Source: Calothrix sp. NIES-2098 (GTDB lineage Bacteria; Cyanobacteriota; Cyanobacteriia; Cyanobacteriales; Nostocaceae). Taken from it: a DNA stretch of 64,000 nucleotides. Of the stretch, positions 15,601 to 26,300 are shown one piece after another. The stretch spans positions 3,160,001 to 3,224,000 of the forward strand of contig AP018172.1 of NCBI GenBank assembly GCA_002368175.1, given 5' to 3'. The notes below the pieces were generated by a model. That model made no database searches, was not told the origin of the DNA, and saw only the letters and a list, made by a program, of their open reading frames with translations. The position numbers and the translations under genes were made by a program. How positions within the stretch are numbered: the stretch's first letter is position 1; every line of letters begins with the position of its first letter.

Positions 15601-16029
15601 TTAATGCATATTAAAAATAAAGCCCAAGCTTGTACCCAAGACTGCACCAAATATAATTGATAGAAAATATATGCCAGCTTTGCGCCAGTTATATTCACTA
15701 GTGAACATGGCACGAAAAGCTGTGATATAACCAATTAAAAATAATACTAAATAGAATCCCAGCATTATCAGATCGAAAATACTGCCGCTTGAATAGCTGG
15801 ATGTATTTCCTGATTCTGAAGATAATGTATCAAAAATATATGCTAAGGAAAGTCCTGCAAAAGGTAAAAGAATTAAGCCTGAGACAGCGGTAGAAATTAC
15901 TGTCCATTGAACCCCTTTTTGCCAAGCGATTAAGAAAGTACCAGTGGTAAAAGCTAGGAACAAAAATATTAATGTCGATCGCTTGATTGGATGTTGCTCA
16001 GTTGAGAATCTTTTGTTGTTGAGCTTCAT
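15601..16029 (-). CDS. Hypothetical membrane protein, 142 residues
   Basis: Four likely membrane helices: LIFLFLAFTTGTFLIAW, WTVISTAVSGLILLPFAGLSLAYIF, FDLIMLGFYLVLFLIGYITAF and AGIYFLSIIFGAVLGTSLGFIF. The N-terminus is short and basic (MKLNNKRFSTEQHPIKRS), which fits an N-in protein. The family is not recognised. It is convergent with the membrane protein at 14999, 41 bp away. Confidence 0.6.
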   Translation of the reverse strand: MKLNNKRFSTEQHPIKRSTLIFLFLAFTTGTFLIAWQKGVQWTVISTAVSGLILLPFAGLSLAYIFDTLSSESGNTSSYSSGSIFDLIMLGFYLVLFLIGYITAFRAMFTSEYNWRKAGIYFLSIIFGAVLGTSLGFIFNMH

Positions 16030-16225
16030 AGTTGCATTGGTTTTTTAATAACACCTTTGCTGGAAAAGAGCAAAAAACCCCTGATGGCAGGGGAGTATCA
16101 ACTCTAGGAGGTCATATTACACATATCTATCACGCGATAGTTTACAGATTATGCAAAATGGGGGAAAAATCTTGCCCCTACTGTGCGATAATTCTCACGC
16201 GAACTGCTATCTACCTCCTGCGTTT

Positions 16226-17176
16226 TCATTCAGGCTTTCTCGCCACAATAGTACGATGGCGCGGATCGCTAGCTACGGTAACTGGTTGAGCAAAACCTAC
16301 AGCCTGCAATGTGGCTTCAATATCAAAAGTGTAGTAGTCATCGCTCCAAGGTTCGGTGCTTTTCATCAATGTAAATAGAACAGGTGGCAAGTTTTGGATT
16401 ACTGAGGATTTTGGGTTATTATCTACCAGTGCGATCGCTCCACCAGGTCGCAGCAATCGCAAAGCTTCAGCGAAAATTGCTTTACTGGCATAGCCTGGAA
16501 GTTCGTGAGTGATAAACTGGAGTGTCACCAAATCGAAGGAGTTATCTGGTAATTTTGTATCTTCAGCTTGCGCGTGAATCCATTGTGATATCTCACCTTT
16601 GACATCGCGATCGCGTGCAACAGCGAGCATGTATGGTGATAAATCAAGACCCACTGTACGTACAGGATGACTCTGCTTTTGTTGATAGTAACGGTGCAGC
16701 GCTAAAGTGGAAACACCGACTGAGCAACCGATATCGAGAATATCCCGAACTTCCTGCGGCCCGTAGGTAGCGAGAACTTGATGAAAGCTGCCTCTTAACC
16801 GCGTATGAGCAGCTTCCCAAGTCAAATTTTCTTTTGGCCAAACCCGCAACGCCATTGCGTAAGTAGCTGACTCTGTTTCAAAAGCCGCATCCCAGCAAAG
16901 ATTACCCTCAGAGTAGGCGTGGAAAGGTACTTTATAATAGTCAGGATACACAACATCAGGGTTAGTCACTTGTACTAACTGCTGTGTCACCCCCGATGAT
17001 TTGAGCGCCTCATAGTTTTTGCGCCAGGGAACGCCGTTTTTCTCAGCAGTTTTGATGAGTACTTGCCTGGCTTGGTGTTTCATCAAGTTGTAGATCGGTT
17101 TAGTCTGGATCAGGAGATTGACGAACTTGGAGAGCGTATCTTCTCCGGCCCAGTCTGGTTTTAGCTTGTTGTTCAT
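16226..17176 (-). CDS. Class I SAM-dependent methyltransferase
   Basis: 316 residues. The C-terminal two thirds is a Rossmann-type methyltransferase: motif I DILDIGCSVGVSTLAL (about residues 144-159), motif II VGLDLSPYMLAVARDRD, post-I DTKLPDNSFDLVTLQFITHELPG and LRLLRPGGAIALVDNN (motif III). The N-terminal 130 residues are extra and contain YPDYYKVPFHAYSEGNLCWDAAFE, a segment common in cyanobacterial methyltransferases of this sub-family. The substrate is unknown; small-molecule C- or O-methylation is most likely. The gene stands alone between a membrane protein and a divergent alpha/beta hydrolase. Confidence 0.85.
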   Translation of the reverse strand: MNNKLKPDWAGEDTLSKFVNLLIQTKPIYNLMKHQARQVLIKTAEKNGVPWRKNYEALKSSGVTQQLVQVTNPDVVYPDYYKVPFHAYSEGNLCWDAAFETESATYAMALRVWPKENLTWEAAHTRLRGSFHQVLATYGPQEVRDILDIGCSVGVSTLALHRYYQQKQSHPVRTVGLDLSPYMLAVARDRDVKGEISQWIHAQAEDTKLPDNSFDLVTLQFITHELPGYASKAIFAEALRLLRPGGAIALVDNNPKSSVIQNLPPVLFTLMKSTEPWSDDYYTFDIEATLQAVGFAQPVTVASDPRHRTIVARKPE

Positions 17177-17425
17177 CGGCTTGCAAAAATAGAGGCAAGA
17201 TAACTAAGTAGATAGGTGGAAACCAACATAATTATCAGGGTTATCAGTTGCTTGTTGTTATGAAATCAAACTGAGTTACCTGAATGCTAAAGGCGATCTC
17301 TAGCAATTATATTGATTTATGCCTATACACTTATATATAGTTTAAGTTTTAGAGGGGACAAAAAATCCCTGAATGCGAATGTACAGTACAACCTTTCGCC
17401 TTGCCTATACGGTAAACTAGGGTTT

Positions 17426-18328
17426 ATGTTTCCTAGTTTTTTACCTACAGCAGTTGGGCAACTGAAAGAACCCGCCGCGATCGCACTCGCTCAGAGTATT
17501 CAATCTCAGGCGATCGCAACTCCCCTAACTAATCAACCGATCGCTACAACCTATGTACGTCAAGGTAGTGGTGGTACACCGATTTTATTAATTCATGGCT
17601 TTGATAGTTCTGTATTAGAATTTCGGCGTCTTCTACCGCTGTTGGCAGGAGATAATGAAACTTGGGCAGTAGATTTGTTGGGTTTTGGTTTTACAGATAG
17701 ATCTGCCGAAATTGACTATAGCCCAACCGCAATTAAAACTCATCTTTATTATTTTTGGAAAACTCTCATTAACCAACCTGTAATTTTGGTAGGTGCGTCG
17801 ATGGGTGGTGCCGCAGCGATTGATTTTACACTCACCTATCCAGAGGTAGTGGAAAAACTAGTGTTAATGGATAGTGCGGGTTTGAGGGGAGGTTCGCCTT
17901 TAAGTAAATTTATGTTTCCCCCTTTGGATTACTTAGCTACAGAGTTCTTACGTAATCCCAAAGTTCGCGATCGCATTTCCCGCGCTGCTTATAAAAGCCA
18001 ACAACTTATCGCTAACGATGCTGTAGATTGTGCAGCATTACACCTGCAAATGCCAAATTGGGGTAAAGCCGCGATCGCGTTTACTAAAAGTGGTGGTTAT
18101 CGAGCTTTTAGATTTAAAAAATTAGCCCAAATTCTGCAACCAACGCTGATTTTGTGGGGTGATAGCGATAAAATTTTGGGTACTAAAGATGCTCCCAGAT
18201 TTAAACGAGCAATTCCCCACAGTAAACTCATCTGGATTAAAGATTGCGGTCATATTCCACATTTAGAACAACCACAAATTACCGCCCAGCATATTTTAGA
18301 ATTTTGCAGCGAACCAAATATAAATTGA
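17426..18328 (+). CDS. Alpha/beta hydrolase
   Basis: ATG 17426 gives a 300-residue protein; the frame is open upstream to a TTG at 17312 but that part is not family-like. Core marks: oxyanion segment ILLIHGFDSSVLEFRRL (HGF), nucleophile elbow VGASMGGAAAID (G-x-S-x-G, Ser), an acid in ILWGDSDKIL and a C-terminal His in IKDCGHIPHLEQP. The catalytic triad is therefore complete. It resembles the cyanobacterial and plastid hydrolases of chlorophyll or lipid metabolism, but the substrate cannot be fixed from sequence. Confidence 0.85.
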   Translation: MFPSFLPTAVGQLKEPAAIALAQSIQSQAIATPLTNQPIATTYVRQGSGGTPILLIHGFDSSVLEFRRLLPLLAGDNETWAVDLLGFGFTDRSAEIDYSPTAIKTHLYYFWKTLINQPVILVGASMGGAAAIDFTLTYPEVVEKLVLMDSAGLRGGSPLSKFMFPPLDYLATEFLRNPKVRDRISRAAYKSQQLIANDAVDCAALHLQMPNWGKAAIAFTKSGGYRAFRFKKLAQILQPTLILWGDSDKILGTKDAPRFKRAIPHSKLIWIKDCGHIPHLEQPQITAQHILEFCSEPNIN

Positions 18329-18409
18329 GATATTGGCACAAACACTAATTACAAAGTTCAGATTTACATACTAGAGGAAAAACGAAGCTGTTTACGGCGA
18401 TCGCATTTC

Positions 18410-18745
18410 CTAAGCCACACCATATCCTGTATACGGACGCTTATATGGCGGATGTAACCCCAAAACAATATCCTCCTTAGCTATACCCATCTCTACTAAT
18501 TCTTGTGCAATATCAACGTCTGTCATATTGCGTTGAATCCAAATCTTGCCATTTTTGATGTCCAAATGCATGACACAGTTGTAAACTCGCTTCATGCCAT
18601 CCCATCCAACTTCTAAAAGCTGATAATGGTCATGTTCTGTATCAACAATCAGCTGAGATTCAATATCTAAATTGCTAGTCTCACAATCGGCGTGAGACTT
18701 TAAAAGTTTTTCAATGCTTTGGCGATACTGTTCTATTCTTGCCAT
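18410..18745 (-). CDS. xisI: XisI family protein (fdxN element excision controlling factor)
   Basis: 111 residues with the full family pattern: YRQSIEKLLKSHA, a central strand block DHYQLLEVGWDGMKRVYNCVMHLDIKNGKIWIQRNMTD, and the ending GIAKEDIVLGLHPPYKRPYTGYGVA. XisI works with XisH and the recombinase XisF to excise the fdxN element in heterocyst development, but many XisI paralogues occur far from that element with unknown roles. No XisH gene lies upstream here, so this is an orphan copy. The ribosome site AGGAGGT before ATG 18745 is strong. Confidence 0.9.
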   Translation of the reverse strand: MARIEQYRQSIEKLLKSHADCETSNLDIESQLIVDTEHDHYQLLEVGWDGMKRVYNCVMHLDIKNGKIWIQRNMTDVDIAQELVEMGIAKEDIVLGLHPPYKRPYTGYGVA

Positions 18746-18780
18746 TCAACAATTACCTCCTGAAGCGAATCGTAGAACAA

Positions 18781-18873
18781 TTAACTGCTACGACTAAAAA
18801 ACACCGCCGCAATCACAATTAAACCTAAAAGTACCAAAGGAAACCAGAGATTAGGTAGATCGGATAAACTCAT
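18781..18873 (-). CDS. Small single-span membrane protein, 30 residues
   Basis: A reading frame encodes MSLSDLPNLWFPLVLLGL and then a hydrophobic stretch to SRSS, one clean membrane helix with a short polar tail. It resembles photosystem or cytochrome b6f small subunits in size but I cannot match it to a known one. No good ribosome site is visible, so this is tentative. Confidence 0.35.
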   Translation of the reverse strand: MSLSDLPNLWFPLVLLGLIVIAAVFFSRSS

Positions 18874-18932
18874 ACGCAGCCATTATCAGGGATAATTCCT
18901 TTTATACAGCAACCAGCCTGCACGGAGAACTG

Positions 18933-21458
18933 ATGATGACATCTCCAGATACAGTGATTTGGCTACAAGAACGCACGCCTTTAGGAATTCTCTCGCCTGC
19001 GGTGTTAGAGGCGATCGCTCAAGTAATGGAACTACAAGTTGTACCAGAAAGTAGCACCCTAGTAAGCGAAGGTACTCAGCCAGAAGCACTTTACATAGTC
19101 CAAGATGGACACTTAGAAAGCGAAACTAGCAAAACCAACTCAGCTTTACCGCGTGGGTTCCTTCCGGGAGAAGTCATTAACCTCCAAGAATTACTCTTAG
19201 ATGAGTTAACGCCATTTACGATCGCCACTCTTAACGAGTGTCATTTATGGGTTATACCAGCTGAAAAATTTCGCAGTTTAGCGACTCAATACTCAGAAAT
19301 TAATCAGGCTTTTTCGCGGCTATTGGCGCAGGAATTAGCTGAGGTGACATCTGCTTTAAGCTACCAACAAGAACGTGCTTTAGCCTTGCGTCCGTATTTA
19401 GTGACTAAGGCGCAACGGGGAATTGTGGGTACAAGTCGCTATGCAGTGCGTCTGCGGGAGCAAATTCGCGAAGCCGCAAGCGATCGCCAATCAGTAGACA
19501 TCTTTGGCGAACCAGGTTTAGAAAAAGATAATATCGCGGCTTTAATTCACTTTAGTTCCCCCAAGCGACGAGAACCAATTATTAAAATCAATTGCGGGAT
19601 TCTCCAAACCAGTGGTGCAGATTTATTTGGTCGGGCTGGCGGTAAACCCGGACTTTTAGAATGGTTAGGGGAAGGGACTTTAGTTCTGAATAATATCCAA
19701 GAATTGCCCCCAGAGTTATTACCAGAGGTAGCGCAGCTAGTTCAAACAGATACATACACTCCTGTAACTCGCCCTGGAGAACCAAAAGCTGAACCTCGTA
19801 TAAGTAAAGCCAGGATTTTAATTGTTTCAGAAAAAGCTCAATCGCTGATCGAACGCTGCGTTGGTCATGTAATTAAAGTACCACCGCTAAGGGTACGCAA
19901 GGCGGATATTAACGCACAGGTGGAATATTACACCAGTCTCTACAGTCGCGCGCGCGGGCTAGCGAAACCGCATATTACCCCAGAAGCTTTGCGTCGCTTG
20001 CAAGCTTACGATTTCCCTGGCAATCTTAAGGAATTGAAGAACTTGGTAGAACGAGCGATCGTTCAGGTGGGAGAGGGAAAAGAATTAACAGAAGAAATTT
20101 TTTGGTCGGCGGAACCGAAGAAAAAGCAATTTCGCGTGAATTTATTAAATGCGTATCCGCGATTGCGGCGGTTTTTGCGTAGCGACTGGTGGCCCGATCG
20201 CATTAATTATGGTTTTACCTTTGCAGCTTTTGCCTTTTTGGTAGGTGTGTTATTTATCGGCCCCCAAACACGCGATCGCAATTTCGCTTTAAATTTATTT
20301 TGGGCTTGGTGGTGGCCGTTCTTTCTCTTTCTCTTTCCTTTTTTAGGACGTATCTGGTGTTCAGTCTGCCCCTTTATGATTTACGGTGAAATTACGCAGA
20401 AGTTATCTCTGTGGTTGTTTCCCAGACAACTCAAACGCTGGCCGCGAGAGAAAGCCGAGAAATGGGGCGGCTGGTTTTTATTTGGGCTATTTACCCTGAT
20501 CTTCTTATGGGAAGAATTGTGGCACTTAGAAAACACAGCTTACCTCTCCGCTTGCTTGCTGTTATTAATTACCGCTGGGGCGATGATTTTCTCTGCAATT
20601 TTTGAACGGCGGTTTTGGTGTCGTTATCTCTGTCCCATCGGCGGCATGAATGGTTTATTTGCCAAACTCTCGATGACAGAACTGCGCGCCCAGCAAGGAA
20701 TCTGTTCGGCAACTTGCACAACTTATCAATGCTACAAAGGCGGGCCGCAAAAAGGCGAAGGGATGGAAACTAACGGGTGTCCTTTATACTCGCACCCAGC
20801 CCAGTTAGAAGATAACAGAGATTGTGTTTTGTGCATGACTTGCCTCAAAGCTTGTCCCCATCGTTCCGTCGAGTTTAACTTGCGTCCGCCAGGAATTGAA
20901 CTGTGGACAACTCACGTACCCCGCAGCTATGAAGTTGCACTGTTATTTTTACTTTTGGGTGGTGTATATCTGCATCGTTTACCAGAATTGCAAGCTTGGT
21001 TAGGACTAAACTTAGATTTAACTGTTTTTTGGCAACATTTAGGATTATCCCTGCTAGCTTTGCTCATCCCAGTTGCAATTCCTTTTGTTGCATACGGCTT
21101 AATGCAACTATGGAATTTTGGTCGTAAACCCAAAAGATTTATTGAACTTGCTTACGGCTACCTACCATTAGTATTAGGAGCTAACTTAGCTCATTATCTG
21201 CGTTTAGGGTTAGGCGAAGGAGGAAAAATATTACCTGTGGCTTTTGCTACCTTTGGGTTGCATAGCGAACAGTTACCTATACTAGTAGCGCATCCAGCCG
21301 TAATCGCCTTTTTGCAAGGTAGCACCCTGATTTTTTCCCTACTATTAACAATAGTGTTAACGCAAAAAATTGCACGGCAACCTTTTAAGGTGATGCTTTG
21401 GCAACATTTAGCCGCGATCGCTTTAACTGTTAGTATGTGGGTAATTATTGTGTTGTAA
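18933..21458 (+). CDS. CNMP domain-degenerate sigma54-type AAA-NapH-like polyferredoxin fusion
   Basis: 841 residues. About 10-130 is a cyclic-nucleotide-binding-like barrel (LVSEGTQPEALYIVQDGHL). About 165-395 aligns with the sigma54-activator AAA+ domain, but the P-loop reads GEPGLEKD instead of GETGTGKE, the GAFTGA loop is absent and Walker B is LVLNNIQ instead of LFLDEI. Cyanobacteria have no sigma54, so this domain is probably a non-ATPase scaffold. From about 425 the protein is integral membrane with NapH/CcoG-like cysteine motifs: WCSVCP (about 475), RFWCRYLCPIG (about 565), an irregular Cys set and a ferredoxin motif CVLCMTCLKACP (about 631-642). A membrane redox relay sensing a ligand through the CNMP barrel is inferred. 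It ends overlapping the convergent gene by 14 bp. Confidence 0.82.
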   Translation: MMTSPDTVIWLQERTPLGILSPAVLEAIAQVMELQVVPESSTLVSEGTQPEALYIVQDGHLESETSKTNSALPRGFLPGEVINLQELLLDELTPFTIATLNECHLWVIPAEKFRSLATQYSEINQAFSRLLAQELAEVTSALSYQQERALALRPYLVTKAQRGIVGTSRYAVRLREQIREAASDRQSVDIFGEPGLEKDNIAALIHFSSPKRREPIIKINCGILQTSGADLFGRAGGKPGLLEWLGEGTLVLNNIQELPPELLPEVAQLVQTDTYTPVTRPGEPKAEPRISKARILIVSEKAQSLIERCVGHVIKVPPLRVRKADINAQVEYYTSLYSRARGLAKPHITPEALRRLQAYDFPGNLKELKNLVERAIVQVGEGKELTEEIFWSAEPKKKQFRVNLLNAYPRLRRFLRSDWWPDRINYGFTFAAFAFLVGVLFIGPQTRDRNFALNLFWAWWWPFFLFLFPFLGRIWCSVCPFMIYGEITQKLSLWLFPRQLKRWPREKAEKWGGWFLFGLFTLIFLWEELWHLENTAYLSACLLLLITAGAMIFSAIFERRFWCRYLCPIGGMNGLFAKLSMTELRAQQGICSATCTTYQCYKGGPQKGEGMETNGCPLYSHPAQLEDNRDCVLCMTCLKACPHRSVEFNLRPPGIELWTTHVPRSYEVALLFLLLGGVYLHRLPELQAWLGLNLDLTVFWQHLGLSLLALLIPVAIPFVAYGLMQLWNFGRKPKRFIELAYGYLPLVLGANLAHYLRLGLGEGGKILPVAFATFGLHSEQLPILVAHPAVIAFLQGSTLIFSLLLTIVLTQKIARQPFKVMLWQHLAAIALTVSMWVIIVL

Positions 21459-22311
21459 ACCAGGTTTCTAAATCCGCGATCGCCTGAAAATCCAGTAATG
21501 CTTCACCGAGATTTTCTAATTGTTCTAAGGTGAGAGATTCAACGCGCTCTAGCATCTCTTGGGGTAATTCTCCCACGCGACGAGTGAGTTGACGCAAAAC
21601 GAGCAATTTTCCTTCTGCTAGCCGTCCTTGTTCCCGTCCGCGTTGTTCGCCCCTTTGTTCGCCGCGTTGTTCGCCTTCAGCAAGGATTTCTTGATAAATC
21701 ACTGACTCGCGCATCATACCCTCCCGAAACAATTGTCTAATCAAGTCCCGATCGTATTTTAACCCCGCTAAGATTTCGGTATAAGCTGAAATTTCTGGTC
21801 GTTGTCTCGGCTCCAGTTGATTAACTTTGGCTACAACTTGTTGCAATAATGCTTGGGGTTGTGTTGTTGCTGCCAGTGGTGCTAATGGTAACAAAGCTTC
21901 GTCATTGAGAAATAGTTCGGGATTTTCCTCCCACATGGAAATCACCCGATATTCATGACGAGTATTTTCGACAATAAAGGTATTTTCAATCACCGTTCCT
22001 GGTGCGGGGGGAAGCAATAAGACAACAACTTGCGTGATTGGGAGACGATACAACCGATACAAGCGTACCCAATAATCAAGCATCCGCAGGGGTAGGGGTG
22101 GTGTAGATTCGAGTTTGGTTTGAAATTCCAGGTGGAGAATGCGTCCTTCTAGCTGTAAGAATGTGACATAATCAGCGCGAATCGGTTCAATGCTCAATTC
22201 AGTTTTCAGGACTTTGGCAGAATTTTGCGGTGTGCCTAACACCCAACTGGCAAAACGTTCTGGATATTTTTCGGACAGCAGTTTACAGAGGTTATCAAAG
22301 GACATTGACAA
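21445..22311 (-). CDS. Rpn-family/DUF4351 nuclease-like protein
   Basis: 288 residues. The N-terminal part is a PD-(D/E)xK-type fold as in Rpn/transposase-like cyanobacterial proteins: FDNLCKLLSEKYPERFASW, ADYVTFLQLEGRILHLEFQT (the E-x-Q core) and PLRMLDYWVRLYRLY. The C-terminus is DUF4351: VLRQLTRRVGELPQEM and LEQLENLGEALLDF. Between them is a run of EQRG repeats (about residues 217-230), which varies in copy number in this family. Proteins of this type are abundant in Nostocales; a DNA nuclease role related to recombination is suggested for the Rpn family, unproven here. Confidence 0.85.
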   Translation of the reverse strand: MSMSFDNLCKLLSEKYPERFASWVLGTPQNSAKVLKTELSIEPIRADYVTFLQLEGRILHLEFQTKLESTPPLPLRMLDYWVRLYRLYRLPITQVVVLLLPPAPGTVIENTFIVENTRHEYRVISMWEENPELFLNDEALLPLAPLAATTQPQALLQQVVAKVNQLEPRQRPEISAYTEILAGLKYDRDLIRQLFREGMMRESVIYQEILAEGEQRGEQRGEQRGREQGRLAEGKLLVLRQLTRRVGELPQEMLERVESLTLEQLENLGEALLDFQAIADLETWFTTQ

Positions 22312-22409
22312 TAGAAAACAAGTGAACAGGCATTTTTATTATCTCGTGCAGCGGTTTGATATTATTTCCGCCTAAATATAGCGGTTCTCGTTTGGATGCA
22401 CTACACCAT

Positions 22410-22637
22410 AGGGCACAAGCATTGCTCATTGGTGTCAACTTAACGTGAAACCCGCTTTGTGCAAAGGTTTTGCCCTCACCCCCAGCCCCTCTCCCTGAGG
22501 GAGAGGGGAGCAAGAGATTCAATTTCCCTTCTCCTGGGGGAGAAGGGGTGAGGGGATGAGGGCGAGAGTTTTTGTACAACACTCGCCGTATATAGCTTTT
22601 AGCTTAAGTTGACACGTATGAGCATTGCTGTGCCCCT
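22410..22637 (-). mobile_element. MITE-like element, copy 1
   Basis: About 228 bp with long terminal inverted repeats: AGGGCACAAGCATTGCTCAT at the left and its near complement at the right, then inner GTGTCAACTTAA/TTAAGTTGACAC arms. The core is rich in CCCTCACCCC/GGGGTGAGGG palindromes. It is in the opposite orientation to the copies at 32401 and 35402 and more diverged from them. Confidence 0.7.
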
Positions 22638-22869
22638 ACGAACGATCTGTGTTCTAAGCAATTGAGAACCGCTATATTTATAAGTCTCGCCTCTGTGCAA
22701 AAATCGGAAAATCCTCTTTCCCCCTGCGATCTTCACGATCAGTCTATTATGAGCCAGGGAGCTTGGTATCATATCTCTCAGCCGATATTTTTAAGTTCCT
22801 GTAGATTTTTGTAGTGTGTTATGCGGGAGCCTAACGCACCAACTACGTATAGTGTAAGGATTATAAATA
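22638..22869. other. Intergenic, nothing recognised
   Basis: About 230 bp between the MITE-like element and a short hypothetical gene. No hairpin or gene is seen. Confidence 0.4.
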
Positions 22870-23208
22870 ATGCAAGTTCTCAAAAGATCTCTCAAACCAC
22901 AAATATACATATCCTTTCTGTATATTTACGAAACTACTTGGGGAACTACTGGTGATATTTGTTTAATACGTGAGTCTGTAGCAAAGGAAAGTAGAACAAA
23001 ATTTGTCGGGCGCAAAATCAAACTAGCGCTGCCAAAAGGGCTGGAGCGCGATCGCTTGGCAAACTGTCCCATAATTAAAGTTGCAGGTAATGTTGGCGAC
23101 GGACATCCTAAAGAACACCCTTCCGAATGGGAGGCTTATGAAGGTGTAGATAAAGAACTAGCTATGGCAGTTCTCAAACCTTGGGGCTTCAAGTTAATTG
23201 AACAGTAA
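22870..23208 (+). CDS. Hypothetical protein, 112 residues (doubtful)
   Basis: The family is not recognised. The second half (LPKGLERDRLANCPIIKVAG, then HPSEWEAYEGVDKELAMAVLKPWGFKL) reads like real protein and ends cleanly. The first 40 residues look less protein-like. It may be a degraded gene or have a later start. No ribosome site of note. Confidence 0.35.
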   Translation: MQVLKRSLKPQIYISFLYIYETTWGTTGDICLIRESVAKESRTKFVGRKIKLALPKGLERDRLANCPIIKVAGNVGDGHPKEHPSEWEAYEGVDKELAMAVLKPWGFKLIEQ

Positions 23209-23305
23209 TTTGGCGATTCGATCTGCTCAACTCGCTGGAGTCTAGCCCATTACGTTAGTGCAGCTTTAGCGAGTATTTGAGCGTCATTACAAATTAGCTT
23301 CTACC

Positions 23306-26300
23306 ATGCCTAAGCACCTACACCAGATTAAAAAGCGATCGCCCTTCTTTCTCTTCCCCTTTACCCTGCTGTTGACACTCCTGCTGTGTTTACCTTGGGT
23401 GAGTGCGAAAGAACAACCCAAGCCTAAGCCAGAAGCATGGCAAATTAACGGCATAGTCGCCGCCCTTGATGATGGACATAACGGAGTAAAGAAACTCGCT
23501 TTTTATACATTCAATGAATACGATCTAAAAAATTTGCAATTGGTGGTTCAGAAACCAGAGGATATTGCTCTGAAAGCTGCCAAAATCCTCAAGGATAAAT
23601 CCGTTGAATCTGATGTTCGTGCCAGTGCAGCATCGGCATTGGGAAATCTGGGGGAGGTAGCCAAACCCCACATCAAAGATATCCTTGACATCCTCAAGGA
23701 TGAAACCGTTGACTCAAATGTTCGTTACGATGTGGCATCGGCATTGGAAAATCTGGGGGAGGTAGCCAAACCCCACATCAAAGATATCCTTGACATCCTC
23801 AAGGATAAAACCGTTGACTCAAATGTTCGTTACGGTGTAGCAGTGGCATTGGGAAATCTGGGAGAGGTAGCCAAACCCTACATCAAAGACATCGTTGACA
23901 TCCTCAAGGATAAAACCGTTGACTCAAATGTTCGTTACGGTGTGGCAGTGGCATTGGAAAATCTGGGGGAGGTAGCCAAACCCTACATCAAAGACATCGT
24001 TGACATCCTCAAGGATAAAACCGTTGACTCAAATGTTCGTTCCAGTGCAGCAGAGGCATTGGGAAATATGGGAGAGGCGGCCAAACCCTACGTCAAAGAC
24101 ATCCTCGACTTCCTCAAGGATAAAACCGTTGACCCATATGTTCGTTACAGTGCAGCAGAGGCATTAGGAAATCTGGGGGAGACTGCCAAACCCTACATCA
24201 AAGACATCGTTGACATCCTCAAGGATAAAACCATTGACTCAAATGTTCGTTCCGGTGCAGCACAGGGATTGGGAAATCTAGGGGATGTAGCCAAACCCTA
24301 CATCAAAGACATCGCTGACATCCTCAAGGATAAAACCGTTGACTCAAATGTTCGTTCCGGTGCAGCACAGGGATTGGGAAATCTGGGGGAGACTGCCAAA
24401 CCCTACGTCAAAGATATCGCTGACATCCTCAAGGATAAAACCATTGACAAAGAAGTTCGTAGAGGTGCAGCATTGGCATTGGTAAATCTGGGGGAGACTG
24501 CCAAACCCTACGTCAAAGATATCCTCAACTTTCTCAAGGATAAAACCGTTGATTTAAGTGTTAGTTACAGTGCAGCAGAGGCATTGGGCAATCTGGGAGA
24601 GCTTGCCAAACCCTACGTCAAAGATATCCTCGACATCCTCAAGGATAAAACCGTTGACAATAATGTTCGTAGAGTTGCAACAGTGGCATTGGTAAATCTG
24701 GGGGAGACTGCCAAACCCTACGTCAAAGACATCCTCGACTTCCTCAAGGATAAAACCGTTGACAATAATGTTCGTAGAGGTGCAGCAGAGGCATTGGGAA
24801 GAATAGAACAACTCAACCTGGATAGTATTGTTGTAATTCTGGATAGCATCTATTACGCAGGTCAATCAGAATTTGAGCAGTGGCGATTTTTAACATATTT
24901 CCTGGGGGGCGGCACTGATGAAGTCAAAACCCTGCTCGCATGGTTGGGTTTTCCTAACACTAAAACGATTCCTGCTAAATTAACCCACGCCCAAGCCGAT
25001 AAAACTCTCAAAATCTTTGCCCAAGTCTGGGAACCTAGCCAAAATTTTCCACGATTACGGGAAGACTTAGCGAAGCAAATTGCGGTAGTCGCCAGAAAAG
25101 TAACTTGGCAACCCCAAGATATTGTAATTTTAGAAATTCACTATAACAACCTGAAAAAAGCTGGATACAACGAAGCTGATTCCCTACAATCTGTAATAGT
25201 TAATCTCAAAGGTTGGCAGTGGTTTTTCAACGCCAGAACTACTATATTAATTCACGCTGCCTTTTGGCTTGCCCTCATCTTCGCTTATCCCAAATTTCCT
25301 CAAGTCCAAGCCATCTTCTTCTGGAACCCTTGGGTAAGGCGCATTCTCGGTGTTGGCTATGTCGGTTTTCTCCTCACCTGGTTTCCTCCCTTCCGCCGCA
25401 AGTTATTTGAACCGTTCCAGCCTTCCCTACTCGCCGATGCTGGGTTAGATAATTTTAACCCCCAAGCTTACTTCCCAGAATCGAAAGTCAAACTTCCCAA
25501 TATCGAGGAACCCGTAGCCATTACCCAGGTACTACCCAATATCAACGGGCAAATTGTCCTCGAAGGCGATTCCGGCTTGGGTAAATCGATGTTTCTCCGC
25601 CATTTGGTGAAAACCTCTCCGCGCCTTGTGGTTTATCTCCCCGCACGCAAGTGTGACAAGGGGGTAATTGAAGCGATTCAAGCCAAGCTGCACGGACAAG
25701 CACAAGATGCTGATTTTCTCAAGAACTTGATTTACAGTGGTGCTTTAGATATCTGCATTGACGGACTCAACGAAGTTACCGCCGACACCAGGGCAAAAAT
25801 CACCCAATTTGTCGAAAGCTACTTCCGGGGTAATATCATCATGACTACCCAGCCGCTTGAGTGGACACCACCCTCAACAGCGAAGATATATAAATTACAA
25901 CCCCTTGAGCAATCCCAAATTCAGCAATTCTTGATTTCCCGTCAGCCACGCCTGCCCAAAGAGGCCAAAATTCAAGGTAAGGATTACGAGCAAGCCTGCG
26001 CTGATTATTTAACTCAAACTCTCAACAACCAGCCATCAGCAGAAGAGTTAGCCGCAGTTAACAGAATTCTCTCTAACCCAATGGATTTAACTGTTGTAGC
26101 GTTGATGCTATCCCAAGGCGAGTACCCCGATTTATTCCACCTGCAACAACAGCAATATAATTTGATGGCTAGCGAATATCGGCAAGAGTGGAAACAGGAA
26201 TTCCCCCTCAAGAAATTCTCACAAGCTGTATATGATATGCGGCTAAATGATGAACAAGCGCTACCGGGAGATGAATTTTACCAAGTCTTACAGTCTTTAG

